Of a DNA stretch of 64,000 nucleotides, positions 1 to 12,376 are shown piece after piece; position 1 is the first letter of the stretch; every line of letters begins with the position of its first letter. Under the pieces are notes generated by a model, which made no database searches, was not told where the DNA came from, and saw nothing but the letters and a program-made list of their open reading frames with translations. The DNA comes from Chrysopilus asiliformis (lineage: Eukaryota; Arthropoda; Insecta; Diptera; Rhagionidae): the NCBI GenBank assembly GCA_964034945.1, contig OZ035961.1, positions 76,510,188 to 76,574,187 of the forward strand, written 5' to 3'. Both the position numbers and the translations under genes were made by a program.

Positions 1-2865
1 CACTTTTCAGCGGTTTGCGGCGCCGCAATTATAACGACAGGGACGTAATTAGTTGCCTCATGCGCGAGCGTCATCTGACGGCATTATATCACACAATTAC
101 ACAAATCATCGAGCGGGTTTTCTTTCTCCCTCGAATGCTTGTTAGTAAACAGAGATGAACAAATAAAAACGTAAGCAGAAGACGAACGAGAAAAATCTAA
201 TGGCGACAAATTAATGGAAACTTTTGTGGAGTATTATTTTATAATGGACTTTTCTTCCGATTGCAGGTCGTGATTTTAATTGCCATTAAAATTTTTCGAC
301 AATATTGGATCTGAAATTTAAACAGATTTTAATGGGCCATCAAATTATTTTGTTTTTAATCAAAAATTTCTTTAATTTTATTTTATCGGTCAAATTTTTT
401 TTTCTTTTGCAATGAAATTTTGATGCCAATAAAATTATGCTGTTTCAAAAATTTATGCTATCCACTTTTTATGCAATATCCTTCAGTCATTCGCCTGAAA
501 TAAAAAATTTAATTCTCGAAACGAAATCGTTTCCATCAAATGTCAGTGAGAAATATGGCGGCTGAAGTCATCAATTTTTTTTTGTGTTTCTCAGACGGGG
601 AGCTTTAATGAAACTTTAGTGGCAGACTATTTCGACCCGAAAACCATCAAATGCTGCTCTATCGCTGCAGGAATTTTCATGAAGCCCCAAAGATGAACCG
701 TGGGTCACCAATTTCCCCACTAAAACAATTGTGGCTTTGCAGACGCATTATTAATCGGTGCGACGCGCTCGTCACTTCTTTCGCTTCTTTTACGGGGATG
801 TGAATTATAGGTGTAAATTTTTAGCCCCGATTGCGTAAATTGCTGCATTTTAAAGCCGCAAAGAACAAATCTCATGTTCCCGTACTTTTCGATGCTATTT
901 GGGTAGGCCCACCACCTTAATAACTTTACATGCAGCAAATTTTCAATTAAATAAAAAGCAACTGTTTTATTTTTTTTGTAACTAATATCATTTTAATTAC
1001 GCTTCATTTACTTGTCATACGACATTGCCAAAATGGTACTCATCAAAATAACTAGTTTTTTTTCAAATTACAATTCACTTACTCAAAGAAAGAGATGTGA
1101 GAAATACAAGAAACCAGTTCAGTACTTGCCATTAAATGCCACAAAAAATGTCACTTATGGTTCGCAATGCCGTTTCTTTATTTTATTCATAACTAAAAAT
1201 CGCCATTTTAAAAAAAACTATGTCCACCAATAATCTAAAACTTTTAATTATTTAACCAGTAAAAGTTTTTTTTAGCCAGCTGGCTGGTCACTTTACCATC
1301 GTTATGGCCATAGAAAAAGCGCTGACCAGCGAGTTTTTTCCGATGTCTTTAACTGGACATTAGCATTAAGCACGACTTTCACTATTAACTGCGAAATATG
1401 CTTAACCTCTGCTACTTTGACCGCAACTTAGTACCAATAACAGCAGCAACAAGTTTTTATGCTATAAGCTCGAATTAATGTATGTTTCGCTTCTAACAAA
1501 AAAATTAAGTTGCTGCTATTTAGGAAATTCCTCACATCTTCTGAAAAAATTCATTCACTTGGGAATTTGATAAAGCCTCTTAATTAATTTATCAAAAATT
1601 CAGACATAAAATTGTTAATATTTTAGTGTGGAAGATGATCATGTTGCAATTTGAGCGGTTGTTCGTAACTCTTTCAACTTTTACAACTTCTGAGATTCAA
1701 TCGCTGGAGAAGGGTTAATCAATGTTCAACGATTCACCCAAGTCAGTTTAAAAGCAATCAATGAGATGGCGATTACGTTGGATTCAATTGAAAATGTCGC
1801 AACCGATGATTTTTTATGGTAATTGACGACCTCCAGCTCATTAATAATAATGAAATGGCCCCAAAAATGCGCCTCGCATACACCGATCATGAGGCACAGA
1901 GGCATAAAACTAAAAATTTTGTAACATTACAAAAAAATATTTCGCGGTTTGGTTCAGTTCACTTCATTTAATCCGAAGCATTTGTAATATGTTTGCGGCG
2001 ATATTTCCTTAATCGCGAGTTTCTGATAATCTCGAGTTTCTGCCTTTCTTGAATGGTTAAAAATCAATTCATTTATGTGCATTTTTTCGGGTTCGAAAAT
2101 AACATAGAAATAATAGTCTATTTTCGAATGAGTATTGAATTCAAGACTTAGGGCAACAAAAAAAACCTCAACTCAATTCGATATGCGGACCATGTTTTGG
2201 TGGGTGACACCATCAACCTTTTGGTATTTGCACCTGTTTGGTATTCACCTGAAGTCACTTTCTTCTAACGATTCGATATTCAAATGCCATCGCGAACATC
2301 GATCAGGTTCCTCTTTAACTTGACTTGGCTCTGGGTATGGCTCTGGCTGGGCTATTCACTTAAGAAAATTTACTACATTATGGCCGCTTTCGTTTATTTG
2401 TCTTCTTGTGGCTTGTTTTCGAATACCTACGCTAAATAACGTAAATCCGTGCACCCATCCACCGATCATTCGAGACCTTCAATAGTTCGTAAGTATCGAG
2501 TGAGTTATGGCTTCAAAATTTATCGCCGGGGTTAATTTCCGTTATAGTTAAATATTTATTCGGTGGACTGCCAATCAAAAGTTGGGAGTTTTTTCCAAAT
2601 ATGTTTGCAAATTCCTGAAATCTAATAAATATTAAAAAGCATCGAATATTATTTCGACTGGGGTAAATGACTGAGAGAATCTTAAATCACCCAATTTTTA
2701 TTGCTTTTTAGCCATTTTTAAAAAGAATTTCGTGTCCATTTTCGAAGCATTCTGAATTATCAATACGTATAAACATAAGGAAATATCCAATATATATACA
2801 TACATATGTTAACTTCGATAGAAACTCCTATTCTCAGGAAACTCCTATTTTCATACAGTTAACTA
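1..2865. other. AT-rich non-coding stretch
   Basis: I see no exon, RNA gene or recognisable transposon here. The open frames are short and lack splice sites in matching phase. Because a plus-strand internal exon lies at 5266, this stretch may be intron or upstream sequence of that gene, but no upstream exon could be identified. Confidence 0.5.
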
Positions 2866-2945
2866 TGGTATGGGAATAAGTTTAAATCGTTTTCTCATAG
2901 ATGGCGTTAATACTCTTGCCTGCAGCTTCTCTAATCCTGTCAATA

Positions 2946-3960
2946 ACACATGGATCAATAAGTCCCGAGACTAACCCAGAGATGACGCTCGTAGTAAACC
3001 AGTAACCACGTCTTTCTAGAGTACTAACCTTTGCTTGAAACGTGTCAAAATTTTAAGTCGATCGGACCAGAAACAGCTGAGTTATCGAGGTTGGAGTAAA
3101 GTCGTTTTGTAGTTTGTTTAAAAAATGGAAAAAACCGAGTTTCGTGTTCTGATAAAACATTGTTTTTTAATGGGTAAAAACACCGTGCAAGCGAAACAAT
3201 GGATTGAAAAATGTTACCCGGACTCTTGTCCATCAAAAGCAACGATTTGTCGGTGGTTTGCCGAGTTTAAACGTGGTCGTACCGACACAAATGACGCGGA
3301 ACGCTCGGGTAGACCTGTGGAAGCCGTTACACCGGAAAATGTGAGTGAAGTGACAAAAATTATAATGAAAGATCGTAAAGTGAAGCTCCGTGAGATTGCT
3401 GAGATAACACAGATATCATATGGAAGTGCATTTACTATCCTTCATGAAAAATTGAGCATGAAAAAGGTTTTTTCCAAGTGGGTGCCGCGATTGCTTTCGA
3501 TGGAACAAAAACAGCAACGAGTCGATGATTCAGAAAGCTGTTTATCGCTATTTACTCGCAATAAAAAAGATTTCTTGAAAAAAAATCCTTTTTCACCAAG
3601 ACAATGCACCCTGCCACAAGTCGATGAAAACAATGGCAAAATTGAACGAATTGGGCTTTCATCTGCTTCCCCACCCCCCATACTCGCCAGATTTAGCCCC
3701 CAGTGACTACTGGCTCTTTGCTGATCTTAAAAAAATGCTCCAGGGAAAAAGATTTGGCTCAAATGAGGAGGTCATCGCTGAAACTGAAGCTTATTTTGAA
3801 GCGAAAGATAATTTTTTTTATAAACATGGTATTGAAAAATTGGAAAAGCGTTGGAACGATTGTATCACCCTAAAAGGTGATTATATTGATGAATAAAAAA
3901 AAATTTGGCAAAAAAAATGTTGTTTTCATTGTTAGTCTCGGGACTTATTGATCCATGTGT
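2946..3960 (+). mobile_element. Internally deleted mariner with intact terminal repeats
   Basis: Perfect inverted ends are present: ACACATGGATCAATAAGTCC at 2946, mirrored up to 3960. With the flanking TA target duplication (2944-2945 and 3961-3962) the match is 32 bp. The 1,015-bp body encodes a mariner transposase lacking its centre. Perfect ends point to a fairly recent insertion. It disrupts the older mariner at 2868-4782. Confidence 0.9.
3125..3896 (+). pseudogene. Mariner transposase with central deletion
   Basis: From the ATG at 3125 the frame encodes the mariner N-terminal helix-turn-helix region and linker (MEKTEFRVLIKHCF..., WFAEFKRG, ERSGRPVEAVTPENV, KWVPRLLS) up to KKDFLKK at about 3570. 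The segment that should carry the first catalytic Asp is gone. After the deletion the frame shifts: HQDNAPCHKSMKTMAKLNELGF (second Asp) begins near 3597, followed by PYSPDLAPSDYW (third Asp) and a C-terminus ending at 3896. Mariner transposases are about 345 residues; this copy cannot make a functional one. It could supply binding-domain fragments only. Confidence 0.9.
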
Positions 3961-4046
3961 TACATGGTTTAGAAAGGTGTATAAGTGTGCTGTATAAGAC
4001 TTTTGTTTGAAGTGTTAACAACAAGTATTCATGTCGCATCGAAAAT

Positions 4047-4717
4047 GTCAGAATTTATTTCAAAAAAGCAGCATTTGCGGGAAATTTTTTCCACTATTAC
4101 CTTTTGAACCAAAGTGCTGCGGAAATGTGCTGTTTGCTTGTGGTTGTCTCCGAAGACCATGCTTCATTGGAGCCAACTTGCAGATATTAGTTCCAACGCT
4201 TCAAAAGTGGTGATTTCGACGTCAACGACAAAAACCGCAATTGTGCCAAAAAAAATGTGTTGGAGAACGCCTTCATGCTCTGAGAATGGTTCATAATTGG
4301 ATTCCACACGAACTGAAGGAGGGGAACATTAAAATGCATTTGGTCACGTGCGGAATGTTACACGGCAAAAAATCCGGGATTAGATTCAAATCAAAATTGG
4401 ATTACACTGGACCTATATGTAATCCAATGCAAAATTCTAATGCAATAGTGTAGCAAAATTCTAATGCAATAGTAATTATAATCCAATGCAAAATTCTAAT
4501 GCAATAGTAATGATAATTTGAAGAGGCAATGTCTGGTGAATACGGTGGGTGGCAATCAGCACTTACTGGAGAACATTTCACCTCAAAGGTCGGCATCAAA
4601 AAATGGGTCAATGACTGGACCGCCTCGAGAGAAATGGAATTCTTCACTCGAGGAATCTGTTTATTGCCTGAAAGATTGTTCCTTCAGGTGGAAAATATTT
4701 CCCATAAAATCATTTAA
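4047..4717 (+). pseudogene. Fossil mariner transposase
   Basis: A decayed reading frame starts MSEFISKKQHLREIFFHYYL near 4047 and continues through several stops and shifts with FQRFKSGDFDVNDKNRN and RLHALRMVHNWIPHELKEGN, typical of the mariner N-terminal half. The catalytic centre is missing and replaced by a short tandem repeat (about 4390-4515). The C-terminal end is recognisable at 4530-4717 (HFTSKVGIKKWVNDW, EFFTRGICLLPERL). It is clearly non-functional and belongs to a different mariner lineage from the nested copy. Confidence 0.75.
4385..4515. repeat. Short tandem repeat inside the mariner fossil
   Basis: A unit containing CAAAATTCTAATGCAATAGT occurs three times, with spacers built from TAATTATAATCCAATG. 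It lies exactly where the mariner catalytic core is missing. Confidence 0.7.
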
Positions 4718-4784
4718 TATTTTCATATTCTAACTATGCTTTTTTCTACCTGAAAAATGATTTAAACTTATTCCCATACCCAAT

Positions 4785-5265
4785 AGATTTTTATAATTTA
4801 ACCTAATTAGAATCGACGGCATCGAAAAGTTTTATTTTAAACAGATTTTATCTTCCGAACTTTTTCTAAGCGACGCACTGTTTTCGAAAACAATGCAACA
4901 ATGTCCCAATGCAACAATGTCCACAAAAATAATGCAACAACAGCCCTATTAAAAAAAAAACCATTTCGAGAAAATCGCAAAAATCTTTTCCATTTATATG
5001 GGAAAGGGCGGGAGGAGGGGTTCAAGATGTGGTTCCCAAGGGTGGCACAGTGAGGTACAAACATTCACGGCTTAAACTAAGTCTCTTTCATTTTTTATTT
5101 TCAATAATAAAGCGGTCAAATCCAAATTCAGATTGGAAAAACTATTTTTAGGCATTGTAGACAATAATGGTTATTTATAGTGTCTGGAATGTGATTACAC
5201 CTGAAAAAAAATCTGTTTTAGGCGCCATTATAACGCTTTGTTCTTCTCTTCCAAATCTCTGGCAG
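4785..5265. other. Intron-like stretch, nothing recognised
   Basis: AT-rich sequence up to the polypyrimidine tract of the 5266 acceptor. The only local feature is a short doublet of CAATGCAACAATGTCC-like sequence at about 4890-4920. Confidence 0.4.
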
Positions 5266-5290
5266 GGTGGAATCTCTTCTTTTGGTATTG
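5266..5290 (+). CDS. Candidate 25-nt microexon of an unidentified gene
   Basis: A strong acceptor (TTCTTCTCTTCCAAATCTCT then GGCAG, ending at 5265) and a consensus donor (G|GTAAGC, 5291) bracket 25 nt. Read in phase 0 these give GGISSFGI plus one base. That base completes GAT with the first two bases of the exon at 5503, giving GGISSFGI-D-DPYYCGLRARVPNF. The same phase also fits the exon at 19889. The upstream exon is not identifiable. Assignment rests on splice sites and phase only. Confidence 0.6.
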
Positions 5291-5502
5291 GTAAGCATTA
5301 TTAATTAACAAAAAGGCAGAATTAATTGTACGGAACGGCAGAATACCACTTTGAAGAACTAATCATGAATCGACTCTCCACAATTGATTTTAATCGAACA
5401 AAACATAAAATTAAACAAAACAATCATTTAGTAACTAAAAAAATGCAGAAATTGCAGTGAATCAAAAATTGCAGTAATAACTTTTTTCAACTTTCTTTTC
5501 AG

Positions 5503-6830
5503 ATGATCCCTACTATTGTGGACTTCGGGCACGAGTTCCAAACTTCGTGAAATCATCGAAATCAAATAAAGAAAAAGACCTTACAAATGGCATATCACAA
5601 AAGAAGACTTCCGTGGCACACATGCAAGCAGCAGTACCCACAGCCTTAGCACCCCTACATCAAATCCATGCCATGCACCAGCATCCGCACATAATGGCAA
5701 CAGGACATCCGCACCACCACCAACAAATGATGTGGCATGCCAGAAGCTTCGAGAGCGGAATAGGTATTTACAGTCACATGAATTATATGTTAGATCATCC
5801 TTTTACTTGTCCATACCGAGACTACGTACACAACTGTACTGACGTACGACACCAACAAATCGACGGACGCTCAAAATTCATACCGACGACAACAGCGGCG
5901 AATCTGATGCTAGTACAGAATCCTTACTGCATACGAAACTGCAGTGGGGGTGTTGGTACGGCAGGAGGCTACTATGTTGGGCCCCTGCCCCCTACGACAG
6001 TTGTTAGTCCACATTTTGGTGCTTTAGGTGTCAACAATGGACTACAGTATGCCCAAAAGTGGCGAAGTGAAAGCGATATCTTCGATATGGAAAAAGACGA
6101 AGCGGAGATCAATCGAATCTATGAAATTCACGAAAAGAAACCAAATGAGAAAAGTTTACCTGTTTTACTACAGCCATCCGGGATGACCGCGACGACGCAA
6201 TCGATGTCGAGCAAATTGACGAATACGACCGACCCACGAGGCGATCTGGATACGGCGAAAAACAAGGGCTGTGAGCACATCTACCAAAAAAATAAACTGA
6301 TTGTCGCATCCAGACAGAAATCATTGGGAGACGCCCCCCACCATCATCACCATAGACGGGGTGTGCGAAATAATTTCGAAAGATCACGCAAGAAATCCGC
6401 TTCGACGGACAGTTTTTTCCAAGACGTGTATTTCGTAAATCCTGCCGCGAGCGATCATCCGAGCGACATCTACAATCGCCTAAAGGCAGGTGACGATCTC
6501 TCCTATAGCGTGCAGAAGGAACGTATCGAGCAACATCTTAAACTACTGATCAAGAAGGATAGTGCCAGCGAGAATTACCTCAAAAATCGTAACATTTACT
6601 CGCCAACCAACAATCACAGGACGACGCCAAGTGCGATACCTGTAGTGGTTCGGCGCGGTCGATCACATACCAAGGCCGCAGATAAAAACAATAATCAGCG
6701 GCGGGATCGATCGCTATATGACTATCGATCGAACGCGGCTGCTAAATTTGAAACTGATATGGAATCGATTTACGGTTATCTTAAGCCACGAAAGCCAAGA
6801 AGTCACGGAATTAAGGTTATTGCAAAATAG
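5503..6830 (+). CDS. Terminal exon of an unidentified, probably membrane-associated or scaffold protein
   Basis: The acceptor CTTTCTTTTCAG ends at 5502. The open frame starts mid-codon and runs to TAG at 6828, adding about 442 residues. No known domain is recognised. The protein begins with an ordered motif, DDPYYCGLRARVPNF. It continues with low-complexity His/Met/Gln-rich sequence (MHQHPHIMATGHPHHHQQ) and a second His run (HHHHHRRG). A charged segment follows (RSESDIFDMEKDEAEINRIYEIHEKK), then a basic tail (RRGRSHTKAADKNNNQRRDRSLYDY, ending KPRSHGIKVIAK). GC content and codon use are clearly more coding-like than the surroundings. There is no transmembrane segment or signal peptide in this exon. 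It could be the cytoplasmic tail of a receptor or a scaffold C-terminus; this is inference. The ATG-like start near 5547 is not a real start because the exon is spliced. Confidence 0.85.
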
Positions 6831-8963
6831 TATAGCATTCTTATCTATGTGCTAGTGTGTTAAGAATCGTGTTGGGCTATCATTAAATCATAATTCTATG
6901 CTCTATCGATCACCGATCGCACGGTAATTATTCTCCATTCGCTGGGGAGTCGCGTAAATTTCACTTGCGCGCTCATCCACAGGAATCGCAGCATTGTGAT
7001 CTGATAAAGGCGATCAGATTCAGTTTCACTTTATGGTTTTGTAAATTAGGTTTATATGGTATGGTGTGGTTATATGGTGATGGCCGAAAGAATTAGACTG
7101 AAGGTGATGGTAAACGCCCACCCACCTCCGGGCTCATCTATCTGGGGTTTCAAATAGAGTTACTCAATTGAATTTTCATATCGTCTTACACTAACTACAC
7201 AACAGATATCTATAAAAGTCGAAATAATAATGCCGCAATCACAAGACTTTAGAGTTGAATTCCAGTCTTAAAAATCACAGAGGTAACATAAGATTTCTGT
7301 AAGATTCAGAGTATCTTATTTTATCTGCTTGTCGTACCTTTACTTATTTTTATTACTATTATTAGTCTTTTACAATTAGTAATCTAGAGTTTGCTGCTAG
7401 ATGATACTCTTGTACACAATGACTTCGATGCTTATGCGCTAAATCGCACCACAAGGTGACATTAGTGGAAATCGCATATCGTAAAAAGATCGTCTTGTTA
7501 TAGAGCATACTCTATATGAGAATCATATAGTAGTATATTACATTTAGTATACCGTTTGTAAAGCGTGGAATTAATTGTCCAACAATGTACTACACCAGGG
7601 TGTTTGGTATGATAAAAGAGTTTATTTTCCGCATGTCCGTCCCTCTGTCCGTGAACACCATAACTTTCGAAAGGATTGAGCTAGAGGGTTGAAATTTTGT
7701 ACAGTTGCGTTTCTAGTAAATATCAAGGCTAGGTGCGATGGACAGAACTGAACTATTAACTACCATAATTTGGTGGTCGAACAAACGTTTATACTCACCA
7801 CACCGAACGTCAGAACTTTATCCTGAGAAAAGCCTGCGTAAATTTTTACACTTGGAAGACGATCATGGAACACAAAGGAAATAAATACGTTAAATATGAG
7901 TTCTATAAATTTATACATATTCGCCCTGCAAAAATGAATTGTTTTTCACCATTGTCAAAATTTGATTTTCACAAATAGATATTCAATACCGTTTTCGCTC
8001 TATCAAAATTTCGTGGATTCGTACACAGTCTTGTTCTTGAACGGACAAAACAAACCATTCTTTCCCCACCCCTATACAAACGAAACAGCTTTTTGAAATT
8101 TTCTCGAAAACGGTGAGTTGAATTGAAAAATTTATAAAGATGAAATGTGTTTAAAATACGATTTTACATAATCATGTATTCCTTCCCCCTCTCCCACACA
8201 AATGGTTTTTTTAAATAAAAATTTGGTTTTTTCTCATATAGAGTATGTGACGATTGCCTCCTGCAATTGTAGGTTGTCTTATGATTTTCAATTGATATTG
8301 AAGATGAGTGTCGTATGCTATAAATTAAGACCATAATTGATCGCAAAATATATGTTGCCTTATTGAATTTATTTAATATAAGTTGTTTCTTAATTTACAA
8401 ATTAACGGTTTCCCGTAAATCGTTTAACTGAACTAAACGAAAGATTTAAGCGATGAACTCGATTTTTGCTTGTTGATAGTTTTAATTTAATTATAGGAGA
8501 CAAGAAACAGATTAACTTACATAGATAAAAAACCGCATTTATTCCATATTTTCGCAATAAATATAGTTTACAAATTTGGTTTTAAAGGAATAAAGACTTT
8601 TATTTTTCATAGATTCTGTTATTTTCAGTGAATAAAATTCTTTTTATTTTTAAAATTAAATAAAAATCTTGGAATTTGAAAATCTTCTATTTGTAGAGTA
8701 GAGTGGTGAAATGTTATAAATTGAGCACTTTCATATAGCTTAAATTCCCGTACAAAGAGACACTTAGAATAGAAACTTTTAGATGTAGGATTGAGCCTCT
8801 CTGCCTTATTACCACTACTTATTCCTAGGTTTTCAATGTATTTATTGATAATTTAGCCCATTCTTAATCTTTTTAAAGTCAGGGAGCACTTTTGATCAGA
8901 AGAAAAATTCGCAGAGCACAAAAATCAAAGAGTCAAAAAACCAACAGACATAACTTTTATTAA
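6831..8963. other. Probable 3' UTR and non-coding sequence
   Basis: The stretch following the stop at 6830 probably contains the 3' untranslated region. AATAAA at about 7880 is one candidate polyadenylation signal, but no end can be fixed. At about 7620-7700 a piece resembling the tccgtccctctgtccgtg end of dispersed repeats is present. No other gene is seen. Confidence 0.4.
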
Positions 8964-9223
8964 CCCTCATACTGTCCTCGGGTCATTTCTGACCCAAATT
9001 CGATTTTAATTAAAAGTATCTTCTCAACTACATGAACAATGTTTGTATGGTGTAGGCTCTGTGAACCAATTTCTTTTGAATACCGAAAACAATAATCTAT
9101 TTGTTCATATTTCAATCCATTGAAGAGCACTGTAGTCTTCATGGGTCATAAATGGGTCATAATGGGTCATTCTTGACCCACGAAGACATCATACGTTATT
9201 TTTTCTTAAGGACAGTATGAGGG
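8964..9223. mobile_element. piggyBac-type MITE, TTAA target site
   Basis: TTAA (8960-8963) precedes CCCTCATACTGTCC, and the inverted copy GGACAGTATGAGGG is followed by TTAA at 9224-9227. A TTAA duplication with CCC...GGG ends is the hallmark of piggyBac-family elements. The 260-bp body has no transposase. It carries small palindromes GGGTCATTTCTGACCC and GGGTCATTCTTGACCC next to each end. Confidence 0.8.
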
Positions 9224-9392
9224 TTAAAAATTAAACTGATTATTACATAACAGTTAAAAATAACATCAATTAAAAAAATAAATTTGAAAAAATTATATAT
9301 TCGAATGAAATTTATTTGAGGCGAAAATCATTTAATGTGATACCTGAGCTTGTCGGTTTTTGCAGATTTCAGCGATATTATGTCTAATAAAG

Positions 9393-9955
9393 GGTGGTTA
9401 AATTTTAAGGGCCGATGTTGAATGTGAACCACACCTAAACGTCAAGTTTTTTTCTGCATTTCATTTGACATTTCTCAATTTCAGACTAACTCAATTTGAA
9501 CCATGGAAAGATACACAATCGAGCAACGCGTTAAAGTTATTCAGGCTTTTTATGAAAATGGGCGTTCAAATCAAAATGCATATCGTGCACTTCGTGAAAT
9601 ACGGCCCGATGATGCCGCCAGCCCATAAACCGCACCAAACAGTCACTCTTTGTGGGTGCATTGGTTTTTCGACAATCACTCTTGGATTATCATTCGCCCA
9701 AATGCGGCTGTTCTGCTTATTGACGAATCCACTGAGGTGAAAATGTGCCTCATCACTGAAGATGATTTTCTTCGAAAATTGATCGCCCATTTTCATAATA
9801 AGCCTGAATAACTTTAACGCGTTGCTCGATTGTGTATCTTTCCATGGTTCAAATTGAGTTAGTCTGAAATTGAGAAATGTCAAATGAAATGCAGAAAAAA
9901 ACTTGACGTTTAGGTGTGGTTCACATTCAACATCGGCCCTTAAAATTTAACCACC
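9393..9955. mobile_element. Snap-back Tc1/mariner-superfamily element with 172-bp inverted arms
   Basis: Positions 9393-9564 and 9784-9955 are reverse complements over 172 bp, with about one mismatch. Each arm carries the 5' leader and first codons of a Tc1/mariner-type transposase (MERYTIEQRVKVIQAFYENG in the plus arm). The 219-bp centre holds a minus-strand transposase piece. Both ends are therefore copies of the same transposase 5' end, so the element is a fold-back derivative unable to make transposase. The end sequence is GGTGGTTAAATTTTAAGGGC. Confidence 0.85.
9566..9846 (-). pseudogene. Transposase fragment of the snap-back element
   Basis: On the minus strand the start ATG near 9845 gives MERYTIEQRVKVIQAYYENG. 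An internal deletion then shifts the frame to KIIFSDEAHFHLSGFVNKQN, followed by SRIWANDNPRVIVEKPMHPQ and VTVWCGLWAGGIIGPYF. This is the first catalytic Asp block of IS630/Tc1/mariner transposases that carry a DUF4817-like N-terminus. The catalytic core after that is absent. Confidence 0.8.
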
Positions 9956-12376
9956 TATATACATAGCTACTCTCAATTCTTCGTCTAAATTAGTAAGTCT
10001 TGCGCGTTTGTTAGTTTCTATATTGGTTAATGTTGAGAAACCCAGCTCACACAAATATTTCGCGGAGCATTTGCAACAAGCTCGCGAAGCACCAGTGCTC
10101 CGCGAAGCACCGGTTAAGAATCACTGAAACCTGTAATAAAGTGCCCTGTGTTTGAAAGCATCCTACTTGTCCCTATATTATTCAATAAAAACTTAAAAAG
10201 TTACTTTAAAAAATTTGAAAATTGATATTTTTGATTGTACGAAAAGATATTACCAAATATTAATAATTGGACCACAAAAATTTTGCAATTTTGTTCATAA
10301 ATAGTTCAAACATTTCATCGTTTCAAATAAAATTCGCTAATTTTCTATAACTCTGCACAGTAAATAAATGTGTCTTGGCCTAAAAACGATAAAAAATTTG
10401 AACAGAACGAAATTATTTTATTTTGCTAGACGGCAAAAAAATTCAGAGGTCAAGTTCCAAGATAATATTTTTTTCAGATTTGAAATTGTCTTATTTTATT
10501 TATGAAAATATTTCCTTGAGTAGTTTCATTCAACCTTAGATAAACTATTAATCTAATTTTGAAATAATAGAAGTACGTACAAATTTTTGTCCCGACGACG
10601 ATGATTAACAATTTTCTGTGACGATTACTTTTACACATATGAGTGATCGGAGATAACCGAGTAAAACAAATTCATTGTACAAGAATTCTATAATCTGAAC
10701 GCAATCTTCCAACATGATTCAGTGAATGCACCCGTTTCGCTGAGATCACCTTCAAACTCAATTTCAGATTGGTTGAACTGATCATCTTTAGGTGATCATA
10801 ACATGAACACTATAAATATTTCATCTCATTTGAAATTTGTCCTTCATAGCAACATAGCGAAAGATTTTTCGTGTATAAAATATCAGAAATTATGATCTCA
10901 AGAAGTAATCGAGAGGAGTGTTGTTCATGCTGACGATTTAAATTTAGAATGTTGCTTTTATAAAATCATTACATATACACCATCAAATTCCAAATTCCTA
11001 CAAAAATACCTTTCGGTATGGTTATGATTTTCAAAGTAAAATTTTTCTTGCTTGAAGCATAAAAAGATCTAGCACAGTCAATGGATTCAGTTCAGCATAA
11101 AAACTGAAACACATCACCAACAAATCGCTGTTGTTGAGGTTATGAGGAATGCATTCTACCGATATGAGGACTATTGGAACTTCTATATTCGGTGCTAGTT
11201 TGCGGCATAAAGTCATTCGAGCACAAATTTTACAATTAAAGGTCGAACGCTCATTCTATGCAAATTTCAGTCGTCACAGATCTCTATAAGAAAGACATTT
11301 ATTGGATCTAAGATCAACCAACACATCAGTCATTAGCAATCGCCTTATTGAACTCCAGATAGAAATTCAATGTAATGCGAATGTTGTCTGAATACCTTGC
11401 CATCTAATGACACCAATGTTGTGCAAGACTTTAAAAAAAGTGAATATTATTAAGACACTCGAGTTAGTGTTTATTATGCAAAAGTCCCTGCAACAAATGA
11501 AACAGACGCATTTTAAGAGACCCATATGGAAACTCGATTTTGGTCGTTGCTTGGTTGTCTGCTGTCTGGTAACATAAAATCGTACTTACTATGTGTATGC
11601 TATCTGCTATAGACACTAAGAAACTGTATCCAACTCTATTTGGTGAACTGAATGCATACTTCACTTTAATGAACGAAACGGTTTCTAAGTTGCATACCGC
11701 ATGCATAAACGTGACAAACGGTTCACCGCACATTAATTCCTATATTGCTGAAGAAAAACGGTTACGACTTGATTTGAAATTATAGACAGAAATTTATTAA
11801 ACACATGCATAAAAGGAATACAAAACTTAAAATACTCAATGGGTGGAAAGTGGGATGAAATTGGTTTATGACACCTTTAGATAATTGTGGACTCAATTAT
11901 AATTTTACGGAAACATATTATTACATTCCTGCAAAAGGAGACAAAGTTACGATTTTATTTTTTCTCGTTTTAGAATTATACTAGCACTTTTGGTGTATGC
12001 CACGCATCTGCCACTAGGAAAGTATGTTATCTAGTGGCAGAGATTACCACGTTACTTCTTGAGCTTTATATTTTAGAGAGCGGCCAAATTATATGAAATT
12101 AAAAAAAAATGTGATACAAATTTGAAAACAAATTATTAAACACCCCAAAGAAAAGCGCCATAGGTGAACTTTTTTGACTCCTTCGCCAAACTCTATCGGA
12201 GAGAATTCAAGTAAATACTTCAACAAATACTACTGGAGATGCGGAATATTCTGTCAATTGATGAATTCGGTTTAAATTTTTTTCTATATTATTTTATTTT
12301 ATTACTTCAGGGTGTGTCTTCCTCACTTTAAACAACACGCTACTGCTCTATTATTTTCACAATTTACAATATACAT
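9956..12376. other. Non-coding stretch
   Basis: No gene is recognised. A weak open frame at 11591-11785 (plus, 64 codons) has no family resemblance and no convincing splice context. A short hairpin with stem CTGCCACTAG lies at about 12008-12044. Confidence 0.4.

Larger units (their letters stand above)
2868..4782 (+). mobile_element. Degenerate mariner element (host of a nested mariner)
   Basis: The ends are inverted repeats: GGTATGGGAATAAGTTTAAA at 2868 and its reverse complement ending at 4782. Inside is a decayed mariner transposase, at 4047-4360 (N-terminal part) and about 4530-4717 (C-terminal part). A complete second mariner (2946-3960) sits in its 5' untranslated part. Removing that insert joins the left end to the 5' leader of the old transposase. 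A similar right end recurs at about 18309-18336, so the family has another relic in the window. Confidence 0.75.

Noticed and set aside
6109..6387. Minus-strand 92-codon frame
   Set aside because: Shadow of the plus-strand terminal exon at 5503-6830.
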